Below are positions 14,598 to 27,300 of a DNA stretch of 64,000 nucleotides, in pieces. A model generated the notes under the pieces. The model was not told where the DNA came from and made no database searches. It saw only the letters and a program-made list of their open reading frames with translations. Source of the DNA: Dirofilaria immitis (lineage: Eukaryota > Nematoda > Chromadorea > Rhabditida > Onchocercidae); NCBI GenBank assembly GCA_024305405.1, contig JAKNDB010000064.1:1116001-1180000 (forward strand). The letters are read 5' to 3'. Both the position numbers and the translations under genes were made by a program. Every line of letters starts with the position of its first letter. Position 1 is the first letter of the stretch.

Positions 14598-15118
14598 TTT
14601 TTTCGTATAAATATGGCGATTAAAACCGATTCATAGAAAAAGTGAATTTAAAAATTTTGATAACCATGAATATTGTGTTTTGTGAAGTGATGGAAACTTT
14701 TTCATGTCATCATCGGAAGCCATAGATTTATGTTAATTTATACAAATAAAAAAATTCATGACTGTCATTTTCAATGCAACTAGCAGCAGTATTTAGCGTT
14801 GTAATTTAATTCATTTCCTTTCGAAACACACAGTGAAATTAATCAAATGGATTATTATTTTTTTCGTATAAATATGGCGATTAAAACCGATTCATAGAAA
14901 AAGTGAATTTAAAAATTTTGATAACCATGAATATTGTGTTTTGTGAAGTGATGGAAACTTTTCATGTCATCATCGGAAGCCATAGATTTATGTTAATTTA
15001 TACAAATAAAATTCATGACTGTCATTTTCAATGCAACTAGCAGCAGTATTTAGCGTTGTAATTTAATTCATTTCCTTTCGAAACACACAGTGAAATTAAT
15101 CAAATGGATTATTATTTA
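14598..15118. repeat. tandem direct duplication, two copies of about 260 bp
   Basis: Copy 1 (14598-14857) and copy 2 (14858-15118) share a nearly identical sequence starting TTTTTTCGTATAAATATGG and ending AATCAAATGGATTATTATT. The visible differences are mainly run-length changes (for example six versus five T after GGAAAC; seven versus four A before TTCATGAC). No ORF of note. Very recent duplication of non-coding DNA. Confidence 0.9.
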
Positions 15119-15455
15119 TCACCAAAAAATTATTTATTAACATCGGCCTTTTGAAACGTACAGTAAAATCAGTCGAATGGATTATTAATCATCATCAAAA
15201 TGCTATTTGTTAACAGCAAAACATTGAAAATCATGGAGAATCAAATTTTTGGAATATTAATTTATTCCAAATATTATTTCCTATGTAAAAATAAAATGAG
15301 TTTGAAAATGTTGATAATCTTGAATATTGTAAATGTTTTGTAAATTAATAGAAAATTTTCCATGGCTTTGTCGAATCTTTTAGGATTTATATAAGTTTAT
15401 GCAAATAAAAGTCATGTATACCTCACCAATATCAATGTAACCAGCAGCAGAATTC
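15119..15455. repeat. diverged third copy of the 260 bp unit
   Basis: Sequence about 15289-15455 follows the same order of words as the two upstream copies (GTTGATAATCTTGAATATTG, TTTGTAAATTAATAGAAAAT, ATATAAGTTTATGCAAATAA, CCAGCAGCAG) with many substitutions. A diverged copy of the unit end (CGAATGGATTATTAATCATC) lies at 15171-15196. This indicates an older copy of the same repeat. Confidence 0.65.
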
Positions 15456-15864
15456 AATATTCATTATTTGGCAATGAATGAGAATCCTGAAACGAACGCA
15501 ACATGTCCTAATAGGAATATGAGATGATACAAGCATATAACCACGTCATAACAGACGTCAGATAAAAGATCATCAAGAAATTCTTTATGAGAGGAAATTC
15601 CAAATTATTTACTGCATTAGAAATAAAATAAAGCCATTTATTTTTAAAAGATGAAGTGGAATGTATTAAATTAAACTAATTATTATGAAAAATAAGAGTG
15701 CCAGTTATAGTTGTCGTTTCTTCAGATGTAAATCGAAACATAAAATTACCTGTCATCATTTAAAACTGGATATGTTGGCTGTGGTGCTTTGGAAGGCCAA
15801 ATCACCTGACTGACTTGAAAAAATTCATTATCAAGTTGTACACCATATATACCAACCAGCGTCT

Positions 15865-16423
15865 TAGAACCTGGCCCACCCATTGGATGAGAACTAGGGT
15901 CTTAGGCTGATATTGCCGGTTTTCCTTACGTTACCTTTATTAGTTGCGTATGATGACTAACTAGCAAGTTGAAAAAATTAGAGTGCTTAATGCGGGCATA
16001 TATATATATATATATGCCTAATTAGTATTCGGCAAAGTATTTGACAATTTATCATTAATTAATAGGTTGCTGAATACTTATCATTATAGTAATTGTCAAT
16101 AATCGTTAGCTGTTGCATTTATCAGATAGTCTGAATAATGAAATAGGATCTCGGTTCTATTTTGTTGGTTTCCTGATCTAAGAAAATGGTTAAGAGGGAC
16201 GGGGCATTCGTATCGTTGCGTGGCAAAAGCTTTTGCGAAGAATGTCTTCACTAATCAAGAAGGAAAGTCAGAGAGAAATTCGAAGGCGATCAGGTACCGC
16301 CCTAGTTCTGACCGTAAACGATATCAACTAGTGTTCCGTCAGCGGTAAATACTCCTTGACGGGCAGCTTCCCGGAAACGAAAGTTTTTCGGGGAAGTATG
16401 GTTGCAAAGCTGAAACTTAAAGA

Positions 16424-16457
<34 letters not shown>

Positions 16458-16795
16458 GCGGCTTAATTTGACTCAACACGAGAAAACTCACCTGGCCCGG
16501 ACACCGTGAGGATTGACAGATTGAGAGCTCTTTCATGATTCGGTGGTTGGTGGTGCATGGCCGTTCTTAGTTGGTGGAGTGATTTGTCTGGTTTATTCCG
16601 ATAACGATCGAGACTCTAGCCTACTAAATAGTTACTGAATAATTTTTTCATTGTTCAGACAACTTCTTAGAGGGACAAGCAGTGTTTAGCCGCATGAGGT
16701 TGAGCAATAACAGGTCTGTGATGCCCTTATATATTCAGACCTGCATGCGTGATACACTGGAAGAATCAGCGTATTGTAACCATTACTGAAAGGTA
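15865..16795 (+). pseudogene. 18S (SSU) rRNA gene fragment, degenerate
   Basis: Matches the central and 3' part of eukaryotic small-subunit rRNA. Landmarks in order: TTGAAAAAATTAGAGTGCTT; GAATAATGAAATAGGATCTC; TACCGCCCTAGTTCTGACCG; TTGACGGGCAGCTTCCCGGA; the near-universal AAACTTAAAGAAATTGACGG (about 16407-16426); TGGTGCATGGCCGTTCTTAG; ATTGAGCAATAACAGGTCTG. Damage: a (TA) expansion at about 15999-16014 and roughly 90 unrelated bases before AATAATGAAATAGG; loss of the block between CGTTGCGTGG and GCAAAAGC that normally holds the GTGAAATTCTTGG stretch; several substitutions. It stops abruptly after CCATTACTGAAAGGTA, short of the true 3' end. Neither 5.8S nor ITS follows. The upstream limit is approximate because the V4-like start is variable. 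Confidence 0.9.
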
Positions 16796-17912
16796 TTGAT
16801 AATATATATACATATGAAAGATTAATTATTTATTTCAATATGTAAATATTTTGTAAGTTAAAAAGAAATTTTTGCTTACTATTTATTATACTTAATCAGG
16901 GAATATTTAATTTTTACTAATATTATAATCACTTGATGAATTATTTAAACAAATAATATATCCAAAACAATAAATATTAATAACATATTTTTACATGAAT
17001 ATTTGTATAAATTTATGCAAACATGCTATAAAATATTTTATGCTTCAAAAATAAAAATATTCAAAAATTCTGCAATTTGATAATGAAGAAGTGATAGTTT
17101 GTTAGATGAGTTACTAATATTAATTATTAATAATAATAATAATTATTATTATTACTAGTTATTATGCATGTCGAAAAAATGATATTTTTTATTTGAATTC
17201 TTTTCTTAAATAAAAAATTTTTCTTTTGGCTGTAATTGTGAATACATCTATCATCACATTTTCAATATCTCGTGCATCGTTTTCTGTTGCCCAAATATAT
17301 AAGTCATAATACATATTTATATGAAAACATTATATGAATATTAAACATTCAATAAGTAATGGTATTATTCTATTAAGTAATAATTGGTACAATGATATGA
17401 TACGTTTGAAAATATTTTCTTAGAAATTTTGAAACTTGAAAAGTTCAATATTTTCTGAAATTTTAGCAACTAACTTGTTTAGATATTATGCAATATTATG
17501 GTGCATATTTTTTATATCTTTTTTGTTAAGAGATATTATTAATTCTTGAAAATTTTATTTATTCTTCGAAAAATGATAAAACAAAAGAAAATAAAACACC
17601 AATTATGATTATATTCAGAGTATTCTAAAGATACAGGGAAAAGATAAATTTCGTTTCAATTTAATATATTTAAATTTGAATATATTGAGAAATCTTAAAT
17701 TTTAATAGTTTTAATATTTTTTAAGATTTGTCAATCAATTTCTTAAGTAGTTTTTGATGAAAATTGTGATATTATTATTTCGAAAGTAATGGAAGTAATA
17801 TCAGAGCGTTCTTTGTAAGTGTTATTACATAAAATTTTAGCAAGTAATATCAGAATATTAAATATTGTAAGTATGATAAAGTATGAAGATCAAATTTTCA
17901 CTATGATATTTT
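16796..17912. other. non-coding spacer
   Basis: Very AT-rich with short ATA/TTA microsatellite-like patches (for example about 17119-17160). No supported gene. Confidence 0.45.
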
Positions 17913-19125
17913 TCATTTAATGGTGGTTTGAGAATCATTTGAATTTTCTTGAAGATTAATGGAAACATTCACAGATGGAATTGTTTTATCGGAAAGAAAA
18001 ATATGTGCTATAGCGGATGCCATTCTTCCAATTGCATCAGCATTCTCGTCTGAAAATAAATTATCAATCCGAAGATACAAAGCAGATGATGATGAAATTA
18101 ATTAAATGAATATTTTAAGAAAATATGAAGATTAATAACAATGATCTGAAAATAAAAGTATTTTTCAAATCAAAATTCAAAGTTTTTAATATATCATTAT
18201 AGTAGAAATGGACGTTGACCACTTCTTTCTTTCCAACATATCTTCATTTACTTCACATATAAATCTATCATCCATACCAAGATCTTCGGAAAGATTATCG
18301 GTTCGAATAATTGTCCTTTCAATTGTCTTCGCACTTGGTCCAGCAAAAACTGTTACTTTATTCTGTAAACCATTTGAAAACGTGTCTTAAAATTTTAAAA
18401 TTAGAGATAAACATGAAAGAATCTTCTAAACTTCACTATAGAAATATTTATTTCTAGGATGGCTCAAAAAGATAGCTATTTTGTGCTGATTAATTCATTT
18501 CATTTCTATTAGTATCTATTTATCTAAATTAATAATTTAAGGAATATTTTCTTTCTTGAATTGCAAAAATAATCATTGATGTTTTTGTTTTTCTTAATTA
18601 GAATAGTTTTATTCCCCTTATTTTTCTTCCATTTGTTAAATTTGCTATTTTCAGCTTTTTTTCTCTTTTAGAGGGACCAAGACTAATAATTGGGAAAAAA
18701 ACTGATAAATTCGAAGTGAAGTTAAACAGATATACAGCTTTTTTTCGACATTGATAAGTTCGGATGCATAAGCTGGATCAGCTTTGTCCCATTCTATGTC
18801 GGAACACAGTGCTAATGATTCGCCAAATTTTGTTTTTTGGCATTCTGGAATCTAGAATCAATACATCATAACTAAAGGAAAGTTGTTGCAAAATGAAAAA
18901 AATTTTGCCAACATTTGATAAATATGGAGTTAGAAAACTTGTTCGGTTACGGTAACTTCTTGGAGTTACCTCATAAAGAAATTAGCATAACACTTGGAAA
19001 AAAGTGACAAGCAAAATAAAATCTGATGAGACAATCCACCTTTTCAGCTGTTTGCTTATTTTTACTCTCTTCTTTTTCTTCAATTTTTCTCAGAAATTTT
19101 TTCACTCGATGACATTTGTTGTTAT
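17913..19125 (-). CDS. unrecognised small multi-exon protein
   Basis: Exons in transcript order: 19125..19040 (weak acceptor), 18851..18736, 18362..18278, 18049..17913 (TGA). They read NNKCHRVKKFLRKIEEKEES..., IPECQKTKFGESLALCSDIE..., NKVTVFAGPSAKTIERTIIR..., then ENADAIGRMASAIAHIFLSD and a C-terminus SQTTIK. Donors (GTATGG after 18278; GTATAT after 18736) and acceptors (TTTTCAG, TTTACAG) fit, and the last junction is phase 1 to 2 as required. The second exon needs one more A in the A7 run complementary to 18739-18745 to join phase 0 to 0. I recognise no domain. Four cysteines, a charged linker and mixed composition suggest a small soluble protein. The 5' end is not located, so a signal peptide cannot be judged. 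Coding status is inferred from codon texture plus splice phase, not homology. Confidence 0.5.
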
Positions 19126-21772
19126 CTCAGGACGATTAATGTAGCATCAAAAAATTAGAAATGTAAAAGTGAATCGACCGTTCGTTGTTTCAAGGTTAAC
19201 ATATACTAAAATTTCAATACGTAAACAATCCAAATTTAAACATTTATTCTCGTTTCTTTTTAATATTATCAATAAAATATTGAAATTTCATGCTGTTTTT
19301 TTTTTAAATTTCATTTGCAATCATTAATTTTGAAAATATCATTTCTGTTTCAGATAAGTTTTATTTTTATCTAAATTTTCCCAGCACTTTTTAATCATAT
19401 ATAAGTTGATATCATTTTTCTTACCAAATATAGGCTTATTTGAAAATATTCCATAAGACAGATTGATGGAGGAAGGAAAATTTTTTACTTCCTTCTATGT
19501 GTCAGTATATGTTTCAAATTTTAACATATTTTGTATTCAGAATTTTTCTTTATATATTGTTCCATTTTATACCACTTTTTTATTTGCTTGAATTTTATTT
19601 GAAAACTAGCTGCCAGCAATAAAGTCAAACTGAAGATATAACAAATGAAAATGCGACATAATCAGTCAACTGTCACTTTATGTATGCCGCGTAATTTATA
19701 TAATATTTGATACATATATATATATAAACATATATGAAAGAATATACATATATATCAAAGAATTCTATGGCCTATTTCAAATTTCAAGAATTGGTAGATT
19801 TGAACAAAAGTTTTTTTTTTTATCTTCTACAAATAAATTAAATTCATGTTTCTTATAAAATATTTTAATAAAATTTTTAATAAATATTAAAATCTTAATA
19901 AAATTATCATTGGGTTGTTCGGTTTAAAAAAAAAAAAATTATTCTAATCCCATTGATCTATTTTAAACGCAATAAACTTAATTTTATTTTTACATCAAAT
20001 ATTTTCATCATAAAATGTTATTGAAAAATTTTTATCATTTCCCATTTTTTTTTTTTGCTATTTTTTGCACATATCTTTTGATCACTTAAATCACTTAAGC
20101 ACTTAGAATGATTAATTTGTGCCTGAAAATGATTAATTTTATTCAATTACTATTTCTTTTAAACTCTGTAATGAATTAATGATTCGCAAAAATGGAAAAA
20201 CTAAAATGGGAATTTGATTTATTGCTTTTAGGAAAGTATGCCAAAGATAACATTTCTATATAATTTATTTTTTTTTTTTTAAAGATAAACAAAGAAATAG
20301 TTAGCTTTTTATTTCTCTTTCATTTCAAATTTTTTAAATGATTTCTTTTCTCTACTAATACTTTTGATTTATATATGATTGGCATGATGTTTGCAAAAAT
20401 TTAATATTTAAAATTGAAATTATTATTTCTTTTCAATCATCCCGTTAAAGTATATTATATATATATATATATATATTAGCTCTGTTTTGCTTCGATTATT
20501 TTTGCTCTTAATTAAATACTAATTTATATGTAAATTTATTTCAAATCTATTTCATTCGTTTAATTCTGATAAATATGATCCGTATAATCAGTACTTTTCC
20601 CTTGTTATACATTTGCATTTAATGAATAGATCATATGTTTAAATTGAAATTTTAAATTAGAAAAAATTCGTATTATATTAATTAAATCAAACATAACATA
20701 TATCGTTACATTCTATCATCTATTTGATACCATTGCAAATATTTTGAATTTTCAATACAAATAATTAGAATAAGGCTAATTATAACAAAAATTATATTTT
20801 GCATGTAATCAATTGGATTAAACTTAAAAATAATTCACTTATGAAATATACCATTTTCAAAATTACACTAATCCAATTTGTACAAATCGTAATTTTTGAG
20901 ACTAATTACATTATCGTCATGCTTGATTTAATCCATTCCTTTACTTACTTTTTTCTTTCTAGATTTTTTTCATTCTTTTGCAACTACGATTGCGGAAATA
21001 TAAAAATTTTTCGTTTTTCTTTTTCAAACATATTAGAACGGATAGCCTTTAAAGCAGCAATGATCCCAAGAGATTTATAAAAAAAATCTTTTAAAACTTG
21101 CGAATAAAAGAAAAAAGAATTCATAGATATTTTGGAAATATAGCATTTTTGGCGCTTTAATTTATAGTCGTTTGAAAAAACTATAGTTATCACTGTTCCT
21201 CAAATTATATAGCTAACAATATAATTTGATTAAATTAAATTAATTATAAATATAATTTAGTTTTTCTTTTCTACGTTTTGAATTCATCTGATTTGAAGCA
21301 TGAAAGAAAATCGAAATTAAGATTATTTTAAAAAATAGTTGCAACATTTTTGAAATGAAAAATCTATTAGATTAAACTTAATATTCTATTGCAATCTTTT
21401 CTTTTCAACGAATCATAAATAACATTTTGCAAAAATAATTTTATTACTCTTATTCTATTAAATTTTACCATAAAATTAAATTAACTATTATAATTTGCAA
21501 TTAAGATAAGTGTTGTAATATGTATGAAATGCATGATGGAATAAAATTGACAATTTTAAAAGAAATTCTCAATTTCGAAAAATTACTTCTTTTGTTTTTT
21601 AATTTTTACATTAAATATTTTGAGCAATTATTCAAATAACAAAAATTATTTGAATTTTAAAAAATTAAAAGTAAACATTTAAATTCACATTGCTATTGAT
21701 ATATTCTTTCAAACAATTCGCATTACTATCCTCCCAAATTAGATTTATGCATCAAATCGTATTTAATCGCAG
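19126..21772. other. long AT-rich region without a supported gene
   Basis: Contains poly-A/T tracts and a (TA)n run at about 20452-20475. A plus-strand ORF ending at 21080 could be an exon (it follows a TTTCTAG acceptor at 20962), but it has no downstream donor that fits, so I leave it unassigned. Upstream exons of the following plus-strand gene may lie here. Confidence 0.4.
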
Positions 21773-23401
21773 GCTTCCATTTGCCTATAAACCAAGATCA
21801 AAAGTAAGTTAAATAAAATTTAGTTTATGATTTCAAATTTTCAATGCATTTTTTTTTTGAAAAAATATCCTAATGTAAATATTATTGAGAAAATGAATAT
21901 CACAAGATATGTAAGTATATTAGAAATTAAATTAATGTTGAAATTGATTTAAACAATTTAGAAAAATTAGATTTTTATTTTCCTCTTCTTTCCTCAATGA
22001 AAAAAAAAAGAAGAGATCCTAAGATGTCAATCTTTTTGAAATCGATTTATATTCAACAAAAAAAAAAATAATTACTATAAATTAAGTTCAATTATTAGAA
22101 TTCTTTTCTCGCAAATATCTCATAAATAAAATTTTTTTCCTTATAACTAATTTTAGCAGAGTGATATTCGAAATGAATTAAATGTGATGAAAATAATTTG
22201 CGCTCATCATAAAGCATTGTGCCAAAGTTTCATGCAATGGAAGATTGCTATCGAAGAAGTAAAAAGTTTGAAAAAAGCATTTGTATTTTTGTTTGGAATG
22301 AATTTCATACTCAAAAAGAAAGAAATAATTAACAATATGTTAGGTGCAATTATCAGAATTGAATAAATTAACTAAATTAAATTCAAATTCTGAATTACTA
22401 AATAATTAGATTAATTTGATTTATTCGTTAGTTTAAATTATTTTACTAAAAGAAAAAATCAATCATATATCATTGTTATGAATTTGTAAAATATTATCAA
22501 ATTGTCTATTTAAATTATTGTACAGCACATTTGGTTGGTATTTTTTTGTTTTCCTTACGGGCATTTTAAAATGATATAATTTGGGTAGCGATTTAAATTT
22601 AAATTAAAATTATTATATGGCATATCATTTTTTTGTTTGCCTTATTGATATCTTAAAAAGTAAAATTGCAGAATGATGCACAGTTGAAAATTCTAAACGA
22701 AGCAGTTATGTCACTTCGTGAACGGCATAAGAACATCGTAGCGCAAATGTTTAAAAGGCCAGGTGTTTTTCGCATGTATCATTTAAAAAATTATAATTTT
22801 TTTTTTAGCTAATTAGAATTTTACGAGAATTTAGCAAACTTCTGACTATCCTAATTATTGTTAACTAATTAAGGGAATAGCAAAAATGAAGATATTCTTT
22901 TCTAGCAGATGCTAAAACAATAATACATTTGGAGGACGAAATCAGAAAGATTGAATCACAGGTAAATATGTGGATAAGAGAATTGATTGAAATTAGCAAA
23001 GCACGAACTATACTTGAGGTATAATTTCTGATATTTTCTGTTTAATAGATAGAGGTTTTCAGAAAGTTCAAAAGTATGGTTAAAAATATTTATCATTTTC
23101 AATTTTCTATCAATCAATTTGATTAGAGATAGAGCTGAGTTTCATTTCTCTTATTACCTTAATTATTTATACGTCTTTTTCGTTTTTGCAGTTAAGTTGA
23201 ATTTTGCTGTACTTTTTTCTGCTACAGGTACAATTTATATGTTTACGATCTGATATACGCTTGAATATGGTAAATATTGAAGTGGCAAATATAGATATCG
23301 ATCGAATTGAGTTAAATTATCACCAAATGTGGAATGATTTGTTACATAACAATAATAACAATGATAATAAACATATTAGTAATGATAATTATAATAATTA
23401 A
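21773..23401 (+). CDS. unrecognised coiled-coil-like protein, 3' exons
   Basis: Five exons with consistent phase: 21773..21803, 22157..22258, 22672..22762, 22906..23018, 23228..23401 (TAA). They read LPFAYKPRSK; SDIRNELNVMKIICAHHKAL...; NDAQLKILNEAVMSLRERHK...; ADAKTIIHLEDEIRKIESQV...; then CLRSDIRLNMVNIEVANIDI and an Asn-rich tail. The peptide is strongly helical, with heptad-like spacing of hydrophobic residues and no cysteine pattern or enzyme motif. All four junctions agree in phase with good donors (GTAAGT, GTAAAA, GTGTTT, GTATAA) and acceptors. The first visible exon starts in phase 2, so at least one upstream exon is missing from this model. Function unknown; a structural or scaffold role is possible but not shown. 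Confidence 0.58.
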
Positions 23402-24379
23402 TTAATTTGTTTTACATATTATTGCTATCATTTAAATTATTTCGATAACAAATGAATTACTATTAGTGATTGTTAGATTACAATGATGATATGATATGAT
23501 ATGATATTCAATTATCAAATTGCAATAATTATTATCATCTATAATATAAAACCCAGAATTATTTAATGCTTTCATCTTTTCCCTATAAAAAAGTATTGTA
23601 TAATATATCCATGCATATGGAAAAATATTTTCCCAATTAAATAAGAAATATTAATATATCCACAAAGTTTATTTATATTCGATATTCGATTCTCCTATTC
23701 AAATTAATTCAAAATTTATTCTGAAGTCTAAATTTTTTAAAATTATTCTACCAAATTAATAATTTCTGATTTTTCAACAAATCTTTGTTTAATCTAATTC
23801 AATTATATGCTCGTCTTCGTATCGTTATTAAAAAGTATTCAAAAATTTATTTTAATAAATCTTAAATGCCTACAATTAATAGATTTTTCTGTAATCATTT
23901 CAACTAACTGATAAAGTTTGATAAAATATAATCAATCAAAAAAAAAATTTACAAAAATACTTCTAAATTTCTTTTGAACAGTCATAATATTCATTATACC
24001 TTTAATAATAGGTTTCATTCGAATTCTTTATATGAAATCAAAATTTGTTTTAATAATTATTCAACATCATTAATTGAAAAGTTTTTTTAAAATATCATTA
24101 TTATAAATCATTTCTTTTTTAAGAGTATTAACAAATAGAATTCATGCATTAAAATTTTTTTGAGATTTTTAAAATTGTCATATGAAAAAGAAAATTATTA
24201 TAATTGCTTCATTTGTCTATAATTTTTTTTTTTTGTTAACTTAATCTTTAGATTAGTTGAAAAAATTTATGTATAATATTTTTTCATAAATATTAACTTT
24301 TATTTTTGAGCTTATCAGTAAGAGAAAATGAATAACAATGTTTACATAGCTATCAATTAATTGATTAATTAAATATCAA
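23402..24379. other. intergenic between convergent genes
   Basis: About 1 kb of AT-rich DNA holding the 3' flanks of the plus-strand coiled-coil-like gene and the minus-strand EB-module gene. Nothing else recognised. Confidence 0.5.
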
Positions 24380-27300
24380 TTAATTTTTCCTTCTGCAAAT
24401 ATTTCGAATAACAGTAAAATCAATAGGACATTTACATATTTGATTTGAACATATCGAATGACCCATACATTGAATAGTATACATACAGAATTGCCCTATT
24501 TTTACCAAAGGATGGCAAATATTATTGATCATATATACGGTAGATGCAGGACACTGTATCGATGAGGCCAAACATTTCGAACCAGTAAATACGGTACCAC
24601 TATTACATTGGCATGTTTTTCTATCAGGATTATTCAAACTTGTTTTTGATATACAAGTTGCTGATTCTGCAATTTTTTTTCTTTTTAGTCAATCTATCAT
24701 CTAACAACTTTTACTTAAATCGCTATTTTTAAGATAAATATAAGAATATACTGTAAATATTTTAGAAATCAATATTTATTAATATAATGCTTACAAGTTC
24801 AAGTTCATCTAATCAAATAATAAAGTTATTAAATTATTTGAAAAAAAAGAAAAAGGAGCAAACATTCTTATAAAACAGTAATGTATTTAAAGAGAAACAG
24901 AAATACAGTAAAAATTAAATCTTATGGTATGAGAAAAAATTTAAAAAAATTTTTTAAAGGACTAAACTTTATATCAGTATTGAATTATTGATATGACTTC
25001 TAGATCTGTTAATTGAATATAACGATTAGAAGAATATTTATATCAAAATCGAATTTATAAATACTTTTTCAATTCGGAAGTTATGAGAATATGAAACATG
25101 TTATTTAACTTTCAATAAAAATGTTTGATTTAAATTTCAAAAAAATTCCAAAACAAACCAATGCATTGAGGATTATGTTGGCAAGTCATTCCAATAGAAA
25201 CCGTATCAAAACATGAATCATTGATGGAAATCTGATACGGTTCACAATTTAAGTTGATAATACAAGTACCATTAGAATTAATAGTACCTGGTGGACACAT
25301 ACATCTGTTTCTTTGACATATCGCATTTCCTTCACACTGCTTTGTATGATAGCAAGATTCCTCGATTTTTGCCTACATAGATTATTGTATAATTTAATTA
25401 AAATATTGCTAAGTCGCAATCCATTTCAGTAACATCAATTATGACTTAGGTAACCATATATTAAAAGATCAACAAACAATTTGGAATAAAAAATTTGGAA
25501 GAATATAAAAATTTTTCAATATATTCAATTTTAAGCTCAAAATATAAGGACTAATAATCTTCAGTCTTTACTATTATTGCTATTTCTGTGATATGAAATG
25601 ATCAAAAAAAGAAGGCTGATTAATTTAATATTGATTTTTCTAATAAAAATTTTGCAGTTGTTAATAAAGTAATTTAAAATAAAAATTATGGATTTAGATG
25701 ACGTAAACAAATAAATTTAAAATTTTTAAATTTTCATGAAATATAATGTTTACTGTAACATACCATCTTAAAACACATTCCATCAATCATAGTTTCATTA
25801 CTGTTACATTGTTCTTTAGTGCATAGCCCATCTTGCAATACGGTATCTTTAGGACATCGGCATAAATTGTCGATACATATGGAATAACCTTGACATTGTT
25901 GACTAAACCGACATTCCTGGCCAATATATGCTATATCCCAACAGCTTTCAACAATGTAGATTTGTCCAGTAGGACATAGTCCAGATGGTACACAAATGTT
26001 ATTTTGAGGTACAGTATTCGGTGGACAGATACAGATGCCATTTTGACAAGTTGAAATTGATGCACACTGCTCAGTAAATTGGCAGTATCGTCCAATATTA
26101 ATTTGTTGATAACATTGTCCATCAATTCGAATTTGATCTTCGCGACAATACTGTTCTTTTCGACAGTGACCATTTTGGACAATCGTATTCTTTGGACAGG
26201 TACAGTAATTGTTGTAACAGATGGAACCACCTAAGCAAACAGCTGTATCAACACAATTTTCGCCAATTTTAGCAAACTCATAGCAATGAGCATTTATCAA
26301 AATCTGAAAGTGAACATCAAAAATTGCTTACAAATTTCATTTAAACAAATTACAAGAATAAAGAAATTATATATTTTGGTGTTTTTGCTATCTATTTTTG
26401 CTCCAATCGTAGTACTAGTTTTTTAGAAATTTTTGAACAAGTAAATTATGATAAAATTGAGAGAAAAAGGAAGAATTAAGATTTTAATATTTTATTAGAA
26501 GAAATAATGTGACCTAGTTTATACCTGATTACTATTGCATCGTCTTGAAGGTCTGAAATCTCGAATACAGTATTTCTGCACTTCGATGTATCCACTTAAG
26601 CATACGCATTTACCTAAATAAAAATCAGATTGCAAAATTAAATTAAATTATATCGCGTACATCAGAATAACATAAAACTAATGCTAACTATTATATGGAA
26701 AAACTAATCAAAATAATAGAAAGGTGAAAGGTTAGATTTGACAAGAATTAATTGCTACTTTTTTTTAACCAATTATTAATGTTATTAATGTTTTTATAAT
26801 TGTAATAAGATCACACATTCTTTTTTTTTAACCAATTATTAATGTTATTAATGTTTTTATAATTGTAATAAGATCACACATTCTAAATTCATAAATGATG
26901 TAAAAATTGTGTATTCAACCAAATAAATCCTTTTGCTTACATCCTTTTTTTTTCTAAGAAAAATGAGAAGTAGAAGTAATAAAAAATAAAATTTAATTCG
27001 ACAAATTATTTTTTTTTGTCAGAATTTACCTCCACGACATGTTGAAGATGCAATACATTGCAAATTATCAACACAACCTTCGCCTGGTATTGCTAAATTT
27101 AGGCATTGTCCATTCACGTAAATTTGATAAGTATCACATTTTTCAGTTCCATTACGTCGAATACAGTACCTGGAAAATAATAAAAAGAAGAGAAAAAAAA
27201 TTGAAAATTTCCCGCAAAGTTATTTTTGATAGAACATAATGTATTATTATATCTGTCGTTTTAAGTCAAAATGATTATGAAATTTAACATGAATATTTAA

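Noticed and set aside
15865..16795. Functional 18S rRNA gene
   Set aside because: Internal insertion, deletion of a conserved segment and missing ends rule out function.
20799..21193. Opposing ORFs at 20799-21080 (+) and 20984-21193 (-)
   Set aside because: AT-driven composition, and no in-phase junction to the downstream coiled-coil-like gene.
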